45,686 bases of DNA from Oscillospiraceae bacterium (GTDB taxonomy: Bacteria; Bacillota_A; Clostridia; Oscillospirales; Ruminococcaceae), in NCBI GenBank assembly GCA_017523995.1, contig JAFWUX010000230.1, forward strand, positions 1-45,686, written 5' to 3'. Shown one piece after another: positions 39,657 through 45,686 of the stretch. Positions within the stretch are counted from its first letter, which is position 1; every line of letters starts with the position of its first letter. The notes under the pieces were generated by a model. The model ran no database searches. It was not told where the DNA came from and saw nothing but the letters and a program-made list of their open reading frames with translations. Made by a program: the position numbers and the translations under genes.

Positions 39657-40649
39657 GAAATAGTCGTCAATTTTCTTATCAACCTGTTTCCGTTCTTCAC
39701 TGAAAGTATGCTGATAAACATTCTTCAGCGTTGAACTTGTAGACCAACCTCCCCGCTCCATTGCATACTTATCTGGAATATTCAGGAAAAGCATGACTGA
39801 AGCATTTAAGTGACGCAGATCATGGAAAGTCATTGTAAAACCGTTTGCTTTTGCAAGCTTTTTCAGATGCTTTCTGATAAACTGGTAATGTACAGGAACA
39901 ATGTAATCTTCATCACTATTGTGGGGGACACGCTGAATCAGATCGTTCAGATATGCCGGAACTGCGAGCCGCCGAGTAGATTTATAAGTCTTGTTCACAT
40001 CACGCAGAACATCTTTACCATCAAGATACATTTTACTGCGGCAGATTGTCAGAACCCCATCCTTCAAATCTCTGAACTGTAAACCGCGTACTTCACTGAC
40101 TCTCAGCGAAAGCCAGATTGCCAGCATACACGGCAATTCAATGTCAGTACCGCGAATCATATTGATGACTTGCTCTACTGTCGGCAGTTCTTTGATTTTC
40201 GGTTTCTTCGGCGGTAACGTGACATTCAGTTCCAGACGAACACCATAGAGTTTCAGCGCAGTCACGACCAGATTCATTGCTTCGGAGATTGTCTTCCTGC
40301 CTTTGGTTGCTGCATCCTCGTTGATTGCTCGCTGCATTTCAAAGCTGGTCAATTCATGAATGTCAAGATTCATAATGCTTTGCAGCCGATGATCTCGAAT
40401 TACTTCATAGCCGCGAATGGTGGAAGGTGAAAGAACATTGCGTTTCAGGTCAATATAGCCGGTCAAGGCTGCCGCAACAGTAAACAGATTGCGAACTCTT
40501 TCTGCATTCTGTGCATACTCTGCGGCCATTTTCTCAGCTTCCCAGCGTGTCGGTGCAGTTACTGACTTTCTTTTTCGTGTCCCATCTTTGTCAACGATAA
40601 AGAATTGGGCTCTCCAGTTTCCGGACGGCAGTTTTTGCGATGTTGCCAT
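39636..40649 (-). CDS. int: Tyrosine recombinase/integrase of the mobile element
   Basis: 337 residues: AP2-like N-terminal DNA-binding segment (about 1-50, starts MATSQKLPSGNWRAQFF), SAM-like core-binding domain (about 55-140) and catalytic domain. Catalytic residues visible: Arg183 (LSLRVSEVRGL), a Lys near 223, His276-x-x-Arg279 (FHDLRH), Trp302 (GGW) and Tyr312 (NVYQHTF). All are present, so it should be active. ATG 40649 has AAAGGAG 6 nt upstream. It lies at the left end of an element that also carries a P4-type primase and a defence-like pair. Confidence 0.92.
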   Translation of the reverse strand: MATSQKLPSGNWRAQFFIVDKDGTRKRKSVTAPTRWEAEKMAAEYAQNAERVRNLFTVAAALTGYIDLKRNVLSPSTIRGYEVIRDHRLQSIMNLDIHELTSFEMQRAINEDAATKGRKTISEAMNLVVTALKLYGVRLELNVTLPPKKPKIKELPTVEQVINMIRGTDIELPCMLAIWLSLRVSEVRGLQFRDLKDGVLTICRSKMYLDGKDVLRDVNKTYKSTRRLAVPAYLNDLIQRVPHNSDEDYIVPVHYQFIRKHLKKLAKANGFTMTFHDLRHLNASVMLFLNIPDKYAMERGGWSTSSTLKNVYQHTFSEERKQVDKKIDDYFNGILRV

Positions 40650-40650
40650 A

Positions 40651-40703
40651 GTATACTCCTTTCAAACAGGTGTATACCATAACCCTCTATATTTAGTATA
40701 CAC
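40651..40703 (-). promoter_or_regulatory. GTATAC operator array at the integrase promoter
   Basis: Three GTATAC palindromes (40651-40656, 40672-40677, 40696-40701), spaced 21 and 24 bp. The outer two are part of an inverted pair GTGTATAC (40670-40677) / GTATACAC (40696-40703). They cover the -10 and leader of int, as expected for a repressor site; no repressor gene was recognised. Confidence 0.5.
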
Positions 40704-40723
40704 CATATTGTTAGAAAAGTAAA
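40695..40723 (-). promoter_or_regulatory. Integrase promoter
   Basis: TTTACT (40718-40723), 17-bp spacer, TATACT (40695-40700), about 45 nt ahead of ATG 40649. The gap to the primase gene (40.72-40.90 kb) holds nothing else I can support. Confidence 0.6.
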
Positions 40724-40898
40724 GTCCTTTTTCTTGGAATTCAAAAAAAGAATCTTAAAGAAACAAAAGCACATTTAAGCGTGTAGGCATGTATTCCGCC
40801 TGACTGCGAAACTTGCGGCGTGTAAAACACTGTGTTATCTGCGTGTATTACACGTTGTCTTACACGCCGATTATCTTGGATTGAAGCCCTTTACACGC

Positions 40899-42233
40899 TT
40901 ACACGGCGATACTCGCCCTCACCTTATAACAAGTTTTCACGCCTTTGAATCCGCGAACCCGTTTTCCGTTATCGTTCAGCACATTGAAATCATAACTGAT
41001 GCCAAACTTGGGCTCATTTGTTTTCAGTATAGATATAAACGAGTCGCGTTTCAGAGCAGTCAGCGCATTATCCCTGCACCACCACTCATAAACAGCGTAA
41101 AAATCTGAACAGGTCACGCTGTAACTTTCACCATATACTACAGCTCCTTCATCTGCCATAAAATCAAATACATTGCAGTTCTCCGAGATTGCCTCGCGGT
41201 TATTTCTGCGCGTGCGTTCGGAAATCGTAAACTGATAGTTGTTTTGCAACAGTCTCTGCAAGCCGTCAAACATCCATCGAAAGATTGCGTCTTTCTCTGT
41301 CTTTAATTTCTCAGCGAGAAACGGATCATCCCTTCGTCCTTCTGGCTTCGGCCTGGTTGTCAGAATCAATAAACGTCTTGCGAAACCGTCGGACTTATCA
41401 TAGAGCGCGCGCGGAGAACCGTTTCCGAATGCGATAAACCTTGCGTGCAGTGTCGTCTGAAAACTCTGCTTGCCTTTCGCTTCTACATCGACCGGTATCT
41501 CTGCCGTCACCAGCTTCTTGATGTCCGCAGTCGATTTGAGCGCAGACAGCTCCATGTCATCATCCAGACAGAGCAGCTTGTCCACAAGATTGAAAGCAAA
41601 GAATCTGTCAGAGCCGACGCGCTGGAACTTCGCTTCGATCATCGCGTCACCGAAAATCTCACGCAGCGCACAGCCGAGCCTGGACTTTCCTTCTCCGCCA
41701 TTGCCAATCAGGAACAGCATCGTCTGTCCTTTGGTAGACGGAATCAGACAATAACCGAGATATTCCTGCAAGGTAAGACTGTCCTCCGGTTCAAGCAGCT
41801 CATTCAGAAAAGAGATGAACTGTGCCGGTTCCGGGTAAGTACCTGGCTGATACTTCACACGCAGCCGATTGACACAGAACTGCTTCTCCGCTTTCCATGT
41901 CCCGTCTGTTTTCAGCACACCGTTCTGCAAATGGATCTCATCCGGCATGATCGGGATCGGCTCGCTGAAAGAAAACATCTTCATCGCCTCAAACAGATCG
42001 CGTACCTTGCGTGAGATTTGTGTCGCATAGATCGGTGTCAGCATCCCGGCAATCTCCGAACGAATCACATCATCAGACACGATGCCGTCAATATCGTAGA
42101 ACCGTCCGTTGATGCACTTCATCGGATGCTGCTGTTGGAATGCTTTGCAGAACATGACTTCATGAATCGCCTTCTCGCTGATCGCCCACTCCGGAGCGTT
42201 GCTTGCAGCATTGATCTGCTGCTGTTCACTCAA
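40899..42233 (-). CDS. P4-type phage/plasmid primase-helicase (D5_N / SF3 helicase)
   Basis: 444 residues. The D5_N-like region (about 50-165) precedes an SF3 helicase with Walker A GNGGEGKS (177-184), Walker B KLLCLDDDMEL and the sensor region ARFIAFGNGSPR. The archaeal-eukaryotic primase domain found in full P4 alpha proteins is not visible, so this is the helicase half, probably the element's replication initiator. The start is TTG 42233 (TTG AGT GAA), with GGAG 9 nt upstream. It is transcribed from the SOS-like promoter at 42556-42584 through a leader of about 310 nt. Confidence 0.85.
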   Translation of the reverse strand: MSEQQQINAASNAPEWAISEKAIHEVMFCKAFQQQHPMKCINGRFYDIDGIVSDDVIRSEIAGMLTPIYATQISRKVRDLFEAMKMFSFSEPIPIMPDEIHLQNGVLKTDGTWKAEKQFCVNRLRVKYQPGTYPEPAQFISFLNELLEPEDSLTLQEYLGYCLIPSTKGQTMLFLIGNGGEGKSRLGCALREIFGDAMIEAKFQRVGSDRFFAFNLVDKLLCLDDDMELSALKSTADIKKLVTAEIPVDVEAKGKQSFQTTLHARFIAFGNGSPRALYDKSDGFARRLLILTTRPKPEGRRDDPFLAEKLKTEKDAIFRWMFDGLQRLLQNNYQFTISERTRRNNREAISENCNVFDFMADEGAVVYGESYSVTCSDFYAVYEWWCRDNALTALKRDSFISILKTNEPKFGISYDFNVLNDNGKRVRGFKGVKTCYKVRASIAV

Positions 42234-42533
42234 TACAAATCACTCCTTCCGTCATAAAAAACTTCTTGTCATCATCAGCATTCATCTACTTGGTAACGCA
42301 CCTCCTCCATTTGTTTGCCGGACGTAAGATCATGCTGCATCAGGCAATCACTCTCCGCGTCGATCATCATCGTGTGATTTTAAAACGCAGCAGTCACAAA
42401 TCCGTAATCAGATATGAAAAAAGTATCGGGAATCATCCCGCTTGCGGAGCAAAATTCTAAAGCAGCATGAAAAAAATTTGTTCGAGTGCTGCTGTTCCGA
42501 ATGTCGGTAAGTCTGAAAACGCTTGTCAGATTC
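42234..42533 (-). other. Leader region of the primase operon, no firm gene
   Basis: Transcribed from the promoter at 42556-42584. A 31-codon frame (42275-42370, ends MEEVRYQVDEC) and a 19-codon frame overlapping the primase start are visible. The first has no ribosome site; the second has GGAGG about 14 nt away. I cannot support either as a gene. Confidence 0.4.
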
Positions 42534-42584
42534 AGAACGGACGTTCGTCCTATATATTATATCAAACATTCGTTCTGTTGTCAA
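42534..42584 (-). promoter_or_regulatory. Primase promoter with two LexA/SOS-like boxes
   Basis: TTGACA (42579-42584), 17-bp spacer, TATAAT (42556-42561), a consensus promoter. AGAAC-GAAT-GTTTG (42563-42576) lies between -35 and -10, and CGAAC-GTCC-GTTCT (42534-42547) lies just downstream of -10; centres are 29 bp apart. Both fit the Firmicutes LexA pattern GAAC-N4-GTT(C/T). This suggests SOS induction of element replication. Confidence 0.7.
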
Positions 42585-43021
42585 CCCCGTTTTCGGACTG
42601 TGTGCATTTTTGCGCACATCTATTTTCTTTCACATCTGTTCCTGCATGATCGTGAGAGCATTTGCCATTGGGAAATATTCTCTTTCAACACAGAATTGTT
42701 CAGAAGGATTGTTTCCAATGATTTCTTTTATTTGGACATCCGCAAATATTTTGTGTGAACGGATTGTGAAAAGGGCATTTTCACGACAAAACAGATAGAC
42801 GTAACCCAATATCTATTTTGACACGCCTTTTCGTTTGTCAAAAAAGAGCGTTTCGCGTTGCTTCACTTCTCTTGGGCAAAGTCTGCGACCTTGACGGCAT
42901 ACGCTGCTCCGCAGTCGGGCATTCCCGAACCCATTTTATTTCTTTATGCTCAATCCGATTCATACCTTGTTTCATACTCTCATAATATTTTTGTTTCGGC
43001 AAAACATAATCATCGAAGGGC
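42585..43021. other. Intergenic stretch between primase promoter and defence pair
   Basis: About 440 bp without a supportable gene. It holds one perfect inverted repeat TTTTGACA/TGTCAAAA (42816-42823, 42836-42843) with a 12-nt loop, and a GC-richer island (about 42847-42940) unlike its AT-rich flanks. A 45-codon minus frame crosses the island with a poor ribosome site. It could include the element's origin, which in P4-like elements lies near the replication gene, but no iterons were seen. Confidence 0.4.
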
Positions 43022-43050
43022 TTGACAATTTGCGCAAGATATGATATTAT
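43022..43050 (+). promoter_or_regulatory. Promoter of the AAA15-TOPRIM pair
   Basis: TTGACA (43022-43027), 17-bp spacer, TATTAT (43045-43050), 36 nt ahead of ATG 43086. Confidence 0.8.
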
Positions 43051-43053
43051 TAT

Positions 43054-43068
43054 TTCGTATAATACGAA
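43054..43068 (+). promoter_or_regulatory. Palindromic operator over the defence-pair transcript start
   Basis: TTCGTATAATACGAA is a perfect 7-bp-armed palindrome about 4 bp past the -10. Its place at the transcript start suggests repressor control. Confidence 0.55.
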
Positions 43069-43085
43069 CCAATGAGGTGAGCAAC

Positions 43086-44174
43086 ATGATTATTCTTGAT
43101 GTGAAGCTGAACCATGTGTACGGCTTCGATGACTTCCACATGAACTTCTCGTATCCGAAAAAAATCGTCAGTTCGCTGATCGAGGATGAGTTCCTTGAAG
43201 GACGCGAGCGCTTCCGTTACAAGAAGGCTGTGATCCTGATGGGATCGAACGCAACAGGCAAGACCAGTCTCGGCAAAGCACTGCTGCATATTTTCCGGGC
43301 GATCAAAGAATCCAATGAAGCAATCATCAGAGAGCTCACTACCGGATCACAACCCGCCGAGTTCCAGATCGACTTTGTAAACGAAGGCTATACGCTGCAC
43401 CGTCTTGCCGGTACTGCAGATTCGGAGAACGTGAACATACGATACTATGCCGCAGAGATTGCCGAGATGGATTCCTATGAGAAAGCAGTCGGCAAGCTGA
43501 ACGATCGCACGGATGAAGTGTCAGGCAGTTTCAAAAAGCTGAAAGAAATGATCGGGCATCTGGAATTTCGTTTTGCCTATCCGGAGATCGAAACTTCTCT
43601 GCGACTTGCAGATGTGAAGAAGCAAGCACTTCTGAAAACACTCCGCGCCGTGATCGGTACACTGGATCCGACGCTGACTGATGTTTCCATCGCAAAAGAT
43701 CTGAAGGATTCGTTTGTCATTCGCCGCAGAGGTCAGGAGATTATCATTCAGGAAGGTAAGCTGCTGAACCGTGATATTCTTTCCAGCGGAACCGCAGAGG
43801 GCATTGATGTTGCAGTATTCCTTGCGTCGATGCTCTCGGATAGAAACTGTTTCTATTATTGCGATGAGCACTTCTCTTATATTCAGAGTGATATTGAAAA
43901 GCGCATCTTCGGTTTGATGCTGGAACGGCTCGGACGCAATGAGCAGCTCATCTTCACAACGCACAACACCGATATGCTGGAACTGAATCTTCCGAAGCAC
44001 TGCTTTGCATTTTTGAAAAAAGAAATCGAGGACGGCGAGTATAAGGTCACGGTCACTTTCGCATCGGAGTTTCTGAAACGCAACACAGATTCCGTGAAAT
44101 GTGCAATGGAGAATGATGTATTCGGATCGCTGCCGGATGATTCTCTGCTCGATGAGCTGGAGGTAGAAGCATGA
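43086..44174 (+). CDS. AAA15-family ATPase, candidate defence protein (PARIS AriA / RloA / OLD-like)
   Basis: 362 residues from ATG 43086 (GAGGTG 6-8 nt upstream). ABC/SMC-type ATPase without membrane parts: Walker A GSNATGKT (53-60), signature-like SSGTAEG (about 234-240), Walker B with CDEHF (about 259-263) and switch TTHNTDML (about 291-298). The middle is helical, like a short coiled-coil insertion. AAA15 proteins act with TOPRIM or other effectors in anti-phage systems, where the ATPase senses infection and releases the effector. The next gene overlaps by 4 nt and is TOPRIM-like. The pair sits on an integrase/P4-primase element, the type of site where PARIS is often found. Confidence 0.82.
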   Translation: MIILDVKLNHVYGFDDFHMNFSYPKKIVSSLIEDEFLEGRERFRYKKAVILMGSNATGKTSLGKALLHIFRAIKESNEAIIRELTTGSQPAEFQIDFVNEGYTLHRLAGTADSENVNIRYYAAEIAEMDSYEKAVGKLNDRTDEVSGSFKKLKEMIGHLEFRFAYPEIETSLRLADVKKQALLKTLRAVIGTLDPTLTDVSIAKDLKDSFVIRRRGQEIIIQEGKLLNRDILSSGTAEGIDVAVFLASMLSDRNCFYYCDEHFSYIQSDIEKRIFGLMLERLGRNEQLIFTTHNTDMLELNLPKHCFAFLKKEIEDGEYKVTVTFASEFLKRNTDSVKCAMENDVFGSLPDDSLLDELEVEA

Positions 44175-44683
44175 ACCGGAAGTGTATCTATCTCACCGAA
44201 GGTGAATGTGAAGAAAAACTGATCAGGGCACTGAAAGAAAAACCGGCGCTGCTGATTCCCGGAAAGGTCAAACGATTCAATGTGATTCAGGATGAACTGA
44301 AAACGAATCATCTTGTCACATTCTCGCCGGGCAGTCTGGTGATTCTTGTATTTGATACGGACAACGAAGTAACCGAACATTTGAAAAAGAATATTGCCGC
44401 ATTGCGTTCGCGATGCGCCGGTGTCAAGGTGATGACGATTGCCCAGGTTCTGAACTTTGAGGATGAGATCGTTCGCTGCACTGATGTTGACAAAGCACCC
44501 GATCTGACAAAGAGTAAAAGCGTGAGTGAGTTCAAGACTGCTGTTCACAAGATGAAGGAAGCAGAGTTCCGCCGTGCATTGGAACGACACAAGTTTGATC
44601 TATCAAAGCTGTGGACACAGTCTGTTCCGGAGTGCTTCAGATTTATAAAACAAGATGGTGAATCTGTGAAAACGGCAGATTGA
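44171..44683 (+). CDS. Small TOPRIM-like protein paired with the AAA15 ATPase
   Basis: 170 residues. It opens KCIYLTEGECEEKLIRAL, with a TOPRIM-type Glu at residue 10, then a hydrophobic strand ending FDTD (Asp62, Asp64), the DxD motif of TOPRIM nucleases. A further acidic stretch NFEDEIVRC and a helical C-terminus follow. At 170 residues it is much shorter than PARIS AriB (DUF4435) or OLD nucleases, and it would be a minimal TOPRIM effector. It overlaps the ATPase gene by ATGA. I do not recognise the exact family; RloB-like and DUF4435-like are both possible. Confidence 0.72.
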   Translation: MNRKCIYLTEGECEEKLIRALKEKPALLIPGKVKRFNVIQDELKTNHLVTFSPGSLVILVFDTDNEVTEHLKKNIAALRSRCAGVKVMTIAQVLNFEDEIVRCTDVDKAPDLTKSKSVSEFKTAVHKMKEAEFRRALERHKFDLSKLWTQSVPECFRFIKQDGESVKTAD

Positions 44684-44866
44684 TTCTTCTTTTCAATACA
44701 GCAATCATCGGAGAAAAGCTTTGAAACGTGACAAGCAGAAAACTACTGATACGATTACCCAATATCAGTATTGCACGCCCGCTTTCGGTCGAGCATTACT
44801 GACTTTGGTACTCTATTTCATCCTTTGGAGATTCCCAATCCCTTTTTATTTCCGCTATTTCAAAAT

Positions 44867-44902
44867 AACACCGCCTGACTTTTACATCAGGCGGTGTTTT
44901 TT
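44867..44902 (+). terminator. Terminator after the defence pair
   Basis: AACACCGCCTGA (44867-44878) and TCAGGCGGTGTT (44887-44898) form a perfect 12-bp stem followed by TTTT. It lies about 185 nt past the TOPRIM stop; the stretch between shows no gene. It also separates the element from the convergent dockerin gene. Confidence 0.9.
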
Positions 44903-44928
44903 GGGAATTAAGAGGTCTTATTGATGTT

Positions 44929-45686
44929 TCATGATGGATCAGTTTCCGGAAGGATTTCGTCGAAGTCGATCCAGACATCCTCAAATTGCGTTGTCAAATC
45001 CGGAAGAGGCTGTGCCTGCGTTTTTCTGCCGAGCAGTTCATCCCATGTTGTGCTCTTGCCGGAAAGTGAATTTTTGACGTAGTACATCAGGATGCTCTGT
45101 GCATCATCAACAGACACAATTCCGTCCTCATTGACATCAGCAGCTTTCACCTGCTTTTCTGTCAGACCATTGTCCTTTCCTGCCATGGTCTTTACATAGG
45201 CATTCAGGGTGAGCTGCGCATCTTCAACGCTGATTTCTTCGTCCTCGTTGACGTCACCAAGCACATATGTCGGTTCGGTCGGCGTGGTTTCACCGGTTGT
45301 TGTTGTTGTTTCGCTTGTCTGCGATTCCGATGTACTTGTCACGGTTTCCGATGTTGTTGTGATGGTTGTTGTGGATTCCGTGGTTGTTTCAGTTGTCGAG
45401 TACGCGGTGGTTGTTGTCTTCGATGTCGTGGTCGTGACCTGATCAGTTGTGGTCGCAGCCTTTGTTGTAGTAGTTGCTTCCGTCGTCGAAGTGGTAGTAG
45501 TTGTTGTGGTGGTAGTCAGCTTCGTTGTCGAAGTGGTGGTAGTAGTTGTTGTAGTAGTTGTCGGCTTCGTCGTCGAAGTGGTAGTAGTTGTTGTGGTGGT
45601 AGTCAGCTTCGTTGTCGAAGTGGTGGTAGTAGTTGTTGTAGTAGTTGTCGGCTTCGTCGTCGAAGTGGTAGTAGTTGTTGTGGTGG
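44929..45686 (-). CDS. C-terminal part of a threonine-linker dockerin protein (runs off the right edge)
   Basis: Stop at 44929; the minus frame stays open to the last base, so about 252 codons are visible and the N-terminal module is outside. From the edge inward: about 135 residues of Thr-rich linker with STTK-containing repeats, then a dockerin with unusually acidic loops (GDVNEDEEISVEDAQLTLNA and ADVNEDGIVSVDDAQSILMY) and a C-terminal tail of about 45 residues (DELLGRKTQAQPLPDL). The type of dockerin, with an AQ/TLN and AQSIL pattern, differs from the KR-type of the other four. The catalytic or binding module is unknown. Confidence 0.82.
   Translation of the reverse strand, partial: TTTTTTTSTTKPTTTTTTTTTTSTTKLTTTTTTTTTSTTKPTTTTTTTTTTSTTKLTTTTTTTTTSTTEATTTTKAATTTDQVTTTTSKTTTTAYSTTETTTESTTTITTTSETVTSTSESQTSETTTTTGETTPTEPTYVLGDVNEDEEISVEDAQLTLNAYVKTMAGKDNGLTEKQVKAADVNEDGIVSVDDAQSILMYYVKNSLSGKSTTWDELLGRKTQAQPLPDLTTQFEDVWIDFDEILPETDPS
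45481..45686 (-). repeat. 87-bp tandem repeat in the threonine linker
   Basis: The unit beginning AGTCAGCTTCGTTGTCGAAG at 45514 recurs at 45601, a period of 87 bp (29 codons), nearly perfect, with 2.4 copies visible and more expected beyond the edge. Each unit encodes two STTK-type turns within polythreonine. Confidence 0.85.

Noticed and set aside
42275..42370. 31-codon frame before the primase as a possible excisionase.
   Set aside because: No ribosome site and too short for a helix-turn-helix; kept only as a note in the leader entry.
42408..42617. 69-codon minus-strand frame spanning the primase promoter.
   Set aside because: It covers the promoter and LexA-like boxes, has no ribosome site and no recognisable motif.
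44721..44924. 67-codon plus frame after the TOPRIM gene.
   Set aside because: No ribosome site, and its end runs through the terminator hairpin.

Overview
The window looks like the chromosome of a cellulosome-forming Gram-positive gut or rumen bacterium of the Ruminococcus type (Oscillospiraceae). The evidence is one cohesin-dockerin adaptor, four further dockerin-bearing proteins with long threonine linkers, lipoprotein and sigma-A-type signals of low-GC Gram-positive style (many TTGACA / 17 bp / TATAAT promoters), and moderate GC (roughly 50 percent by eye). A species cannot be named from the sequence alone.

Layout. 1-11.7 kb: a type IV pilus or competence-type pseudopilus locus. On the minus strand a strong promoter at 11.69 kb drives pilC, a fused pilM-pilN gene, a pilO-like gene, a very large PilX-like protein and two pseudopilins. 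The prepilin peptidase (+) and the N-terminal part of the PilB ATPase (-, cut by the window edge) are divergent next to them. 11.7-15.1 kb: a LacI-type regulator, an acidic lipoprotein and a secreted cohesin-dockerin adaptor. 15.2-18.5 kb: an acyl-CoA synthetase-like enzyme and a DacA-like protein that has lost residues of all three penicillin-binding motifs. 18.5-22.4 kb: an operon for a dockerin LRR-cysteine-peptidase protein, a dockerin-expansin and a small unknown protein.

22.5-35.8 kb is a sulfur and aryl-acid metabolic block: phenylacetate-CoA ligase; a four-subunit 2-oxoacid:ferredoxin oxidoreductase (porGDAB); then an operon methyltransferase - mccB - ahcY - mccA - lysR, which recycles S-adenosylhomocysteine and homocysteine to cysteine; then an SsuABC/NrtT-like ABC transporter. 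The most striking discovery candidate is here. Both the mccB/ahcY/mccA operon and the transporter operon begin with tiny, well-initiated leader ORFs that carry runs of cysteine codons (Cys-Cys-Cys and Cys-Cys). The first is followed by an intrinsic terminator just before the first gene. The second contains an 11-bp anti-Shine-Dalgarno match to the transporter gene. This predicts two different forms of cysteine-sensing ribosome-stalling control, one transcriptional and one translational. Three promoters in the block (paaK, porG, transporter) also share the element TATTGGACAAA at the -35 region, a possible LysR regulon. The transporter lipoprotein itself carries three 9-residue repeats, each starting Asp-Cys-Cys.

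35.8-39.6 kb is a junkyard: a stranded C-terminal fragment of a phage MuF-type head protein fused to a GNAT-like domain with a tightly coupled small partner gene, an intact LRR-dockerin protein and a dockerin relic. 39.5-44.9 kb is a compact mobile element: tyrosine integrase, P4-type primase/helicase under a promoter with two LexA-like boxes, and a two-gene AAA15-ATPase plus small TOPRIM protein cassette that resembles PARIS/RloAB/OLD-type phage defence. The window ends inside another threonine-rich dockerin protein with an 87-bp tandem repeat. No rRNA, intact tRNA or CRISPR array was found.
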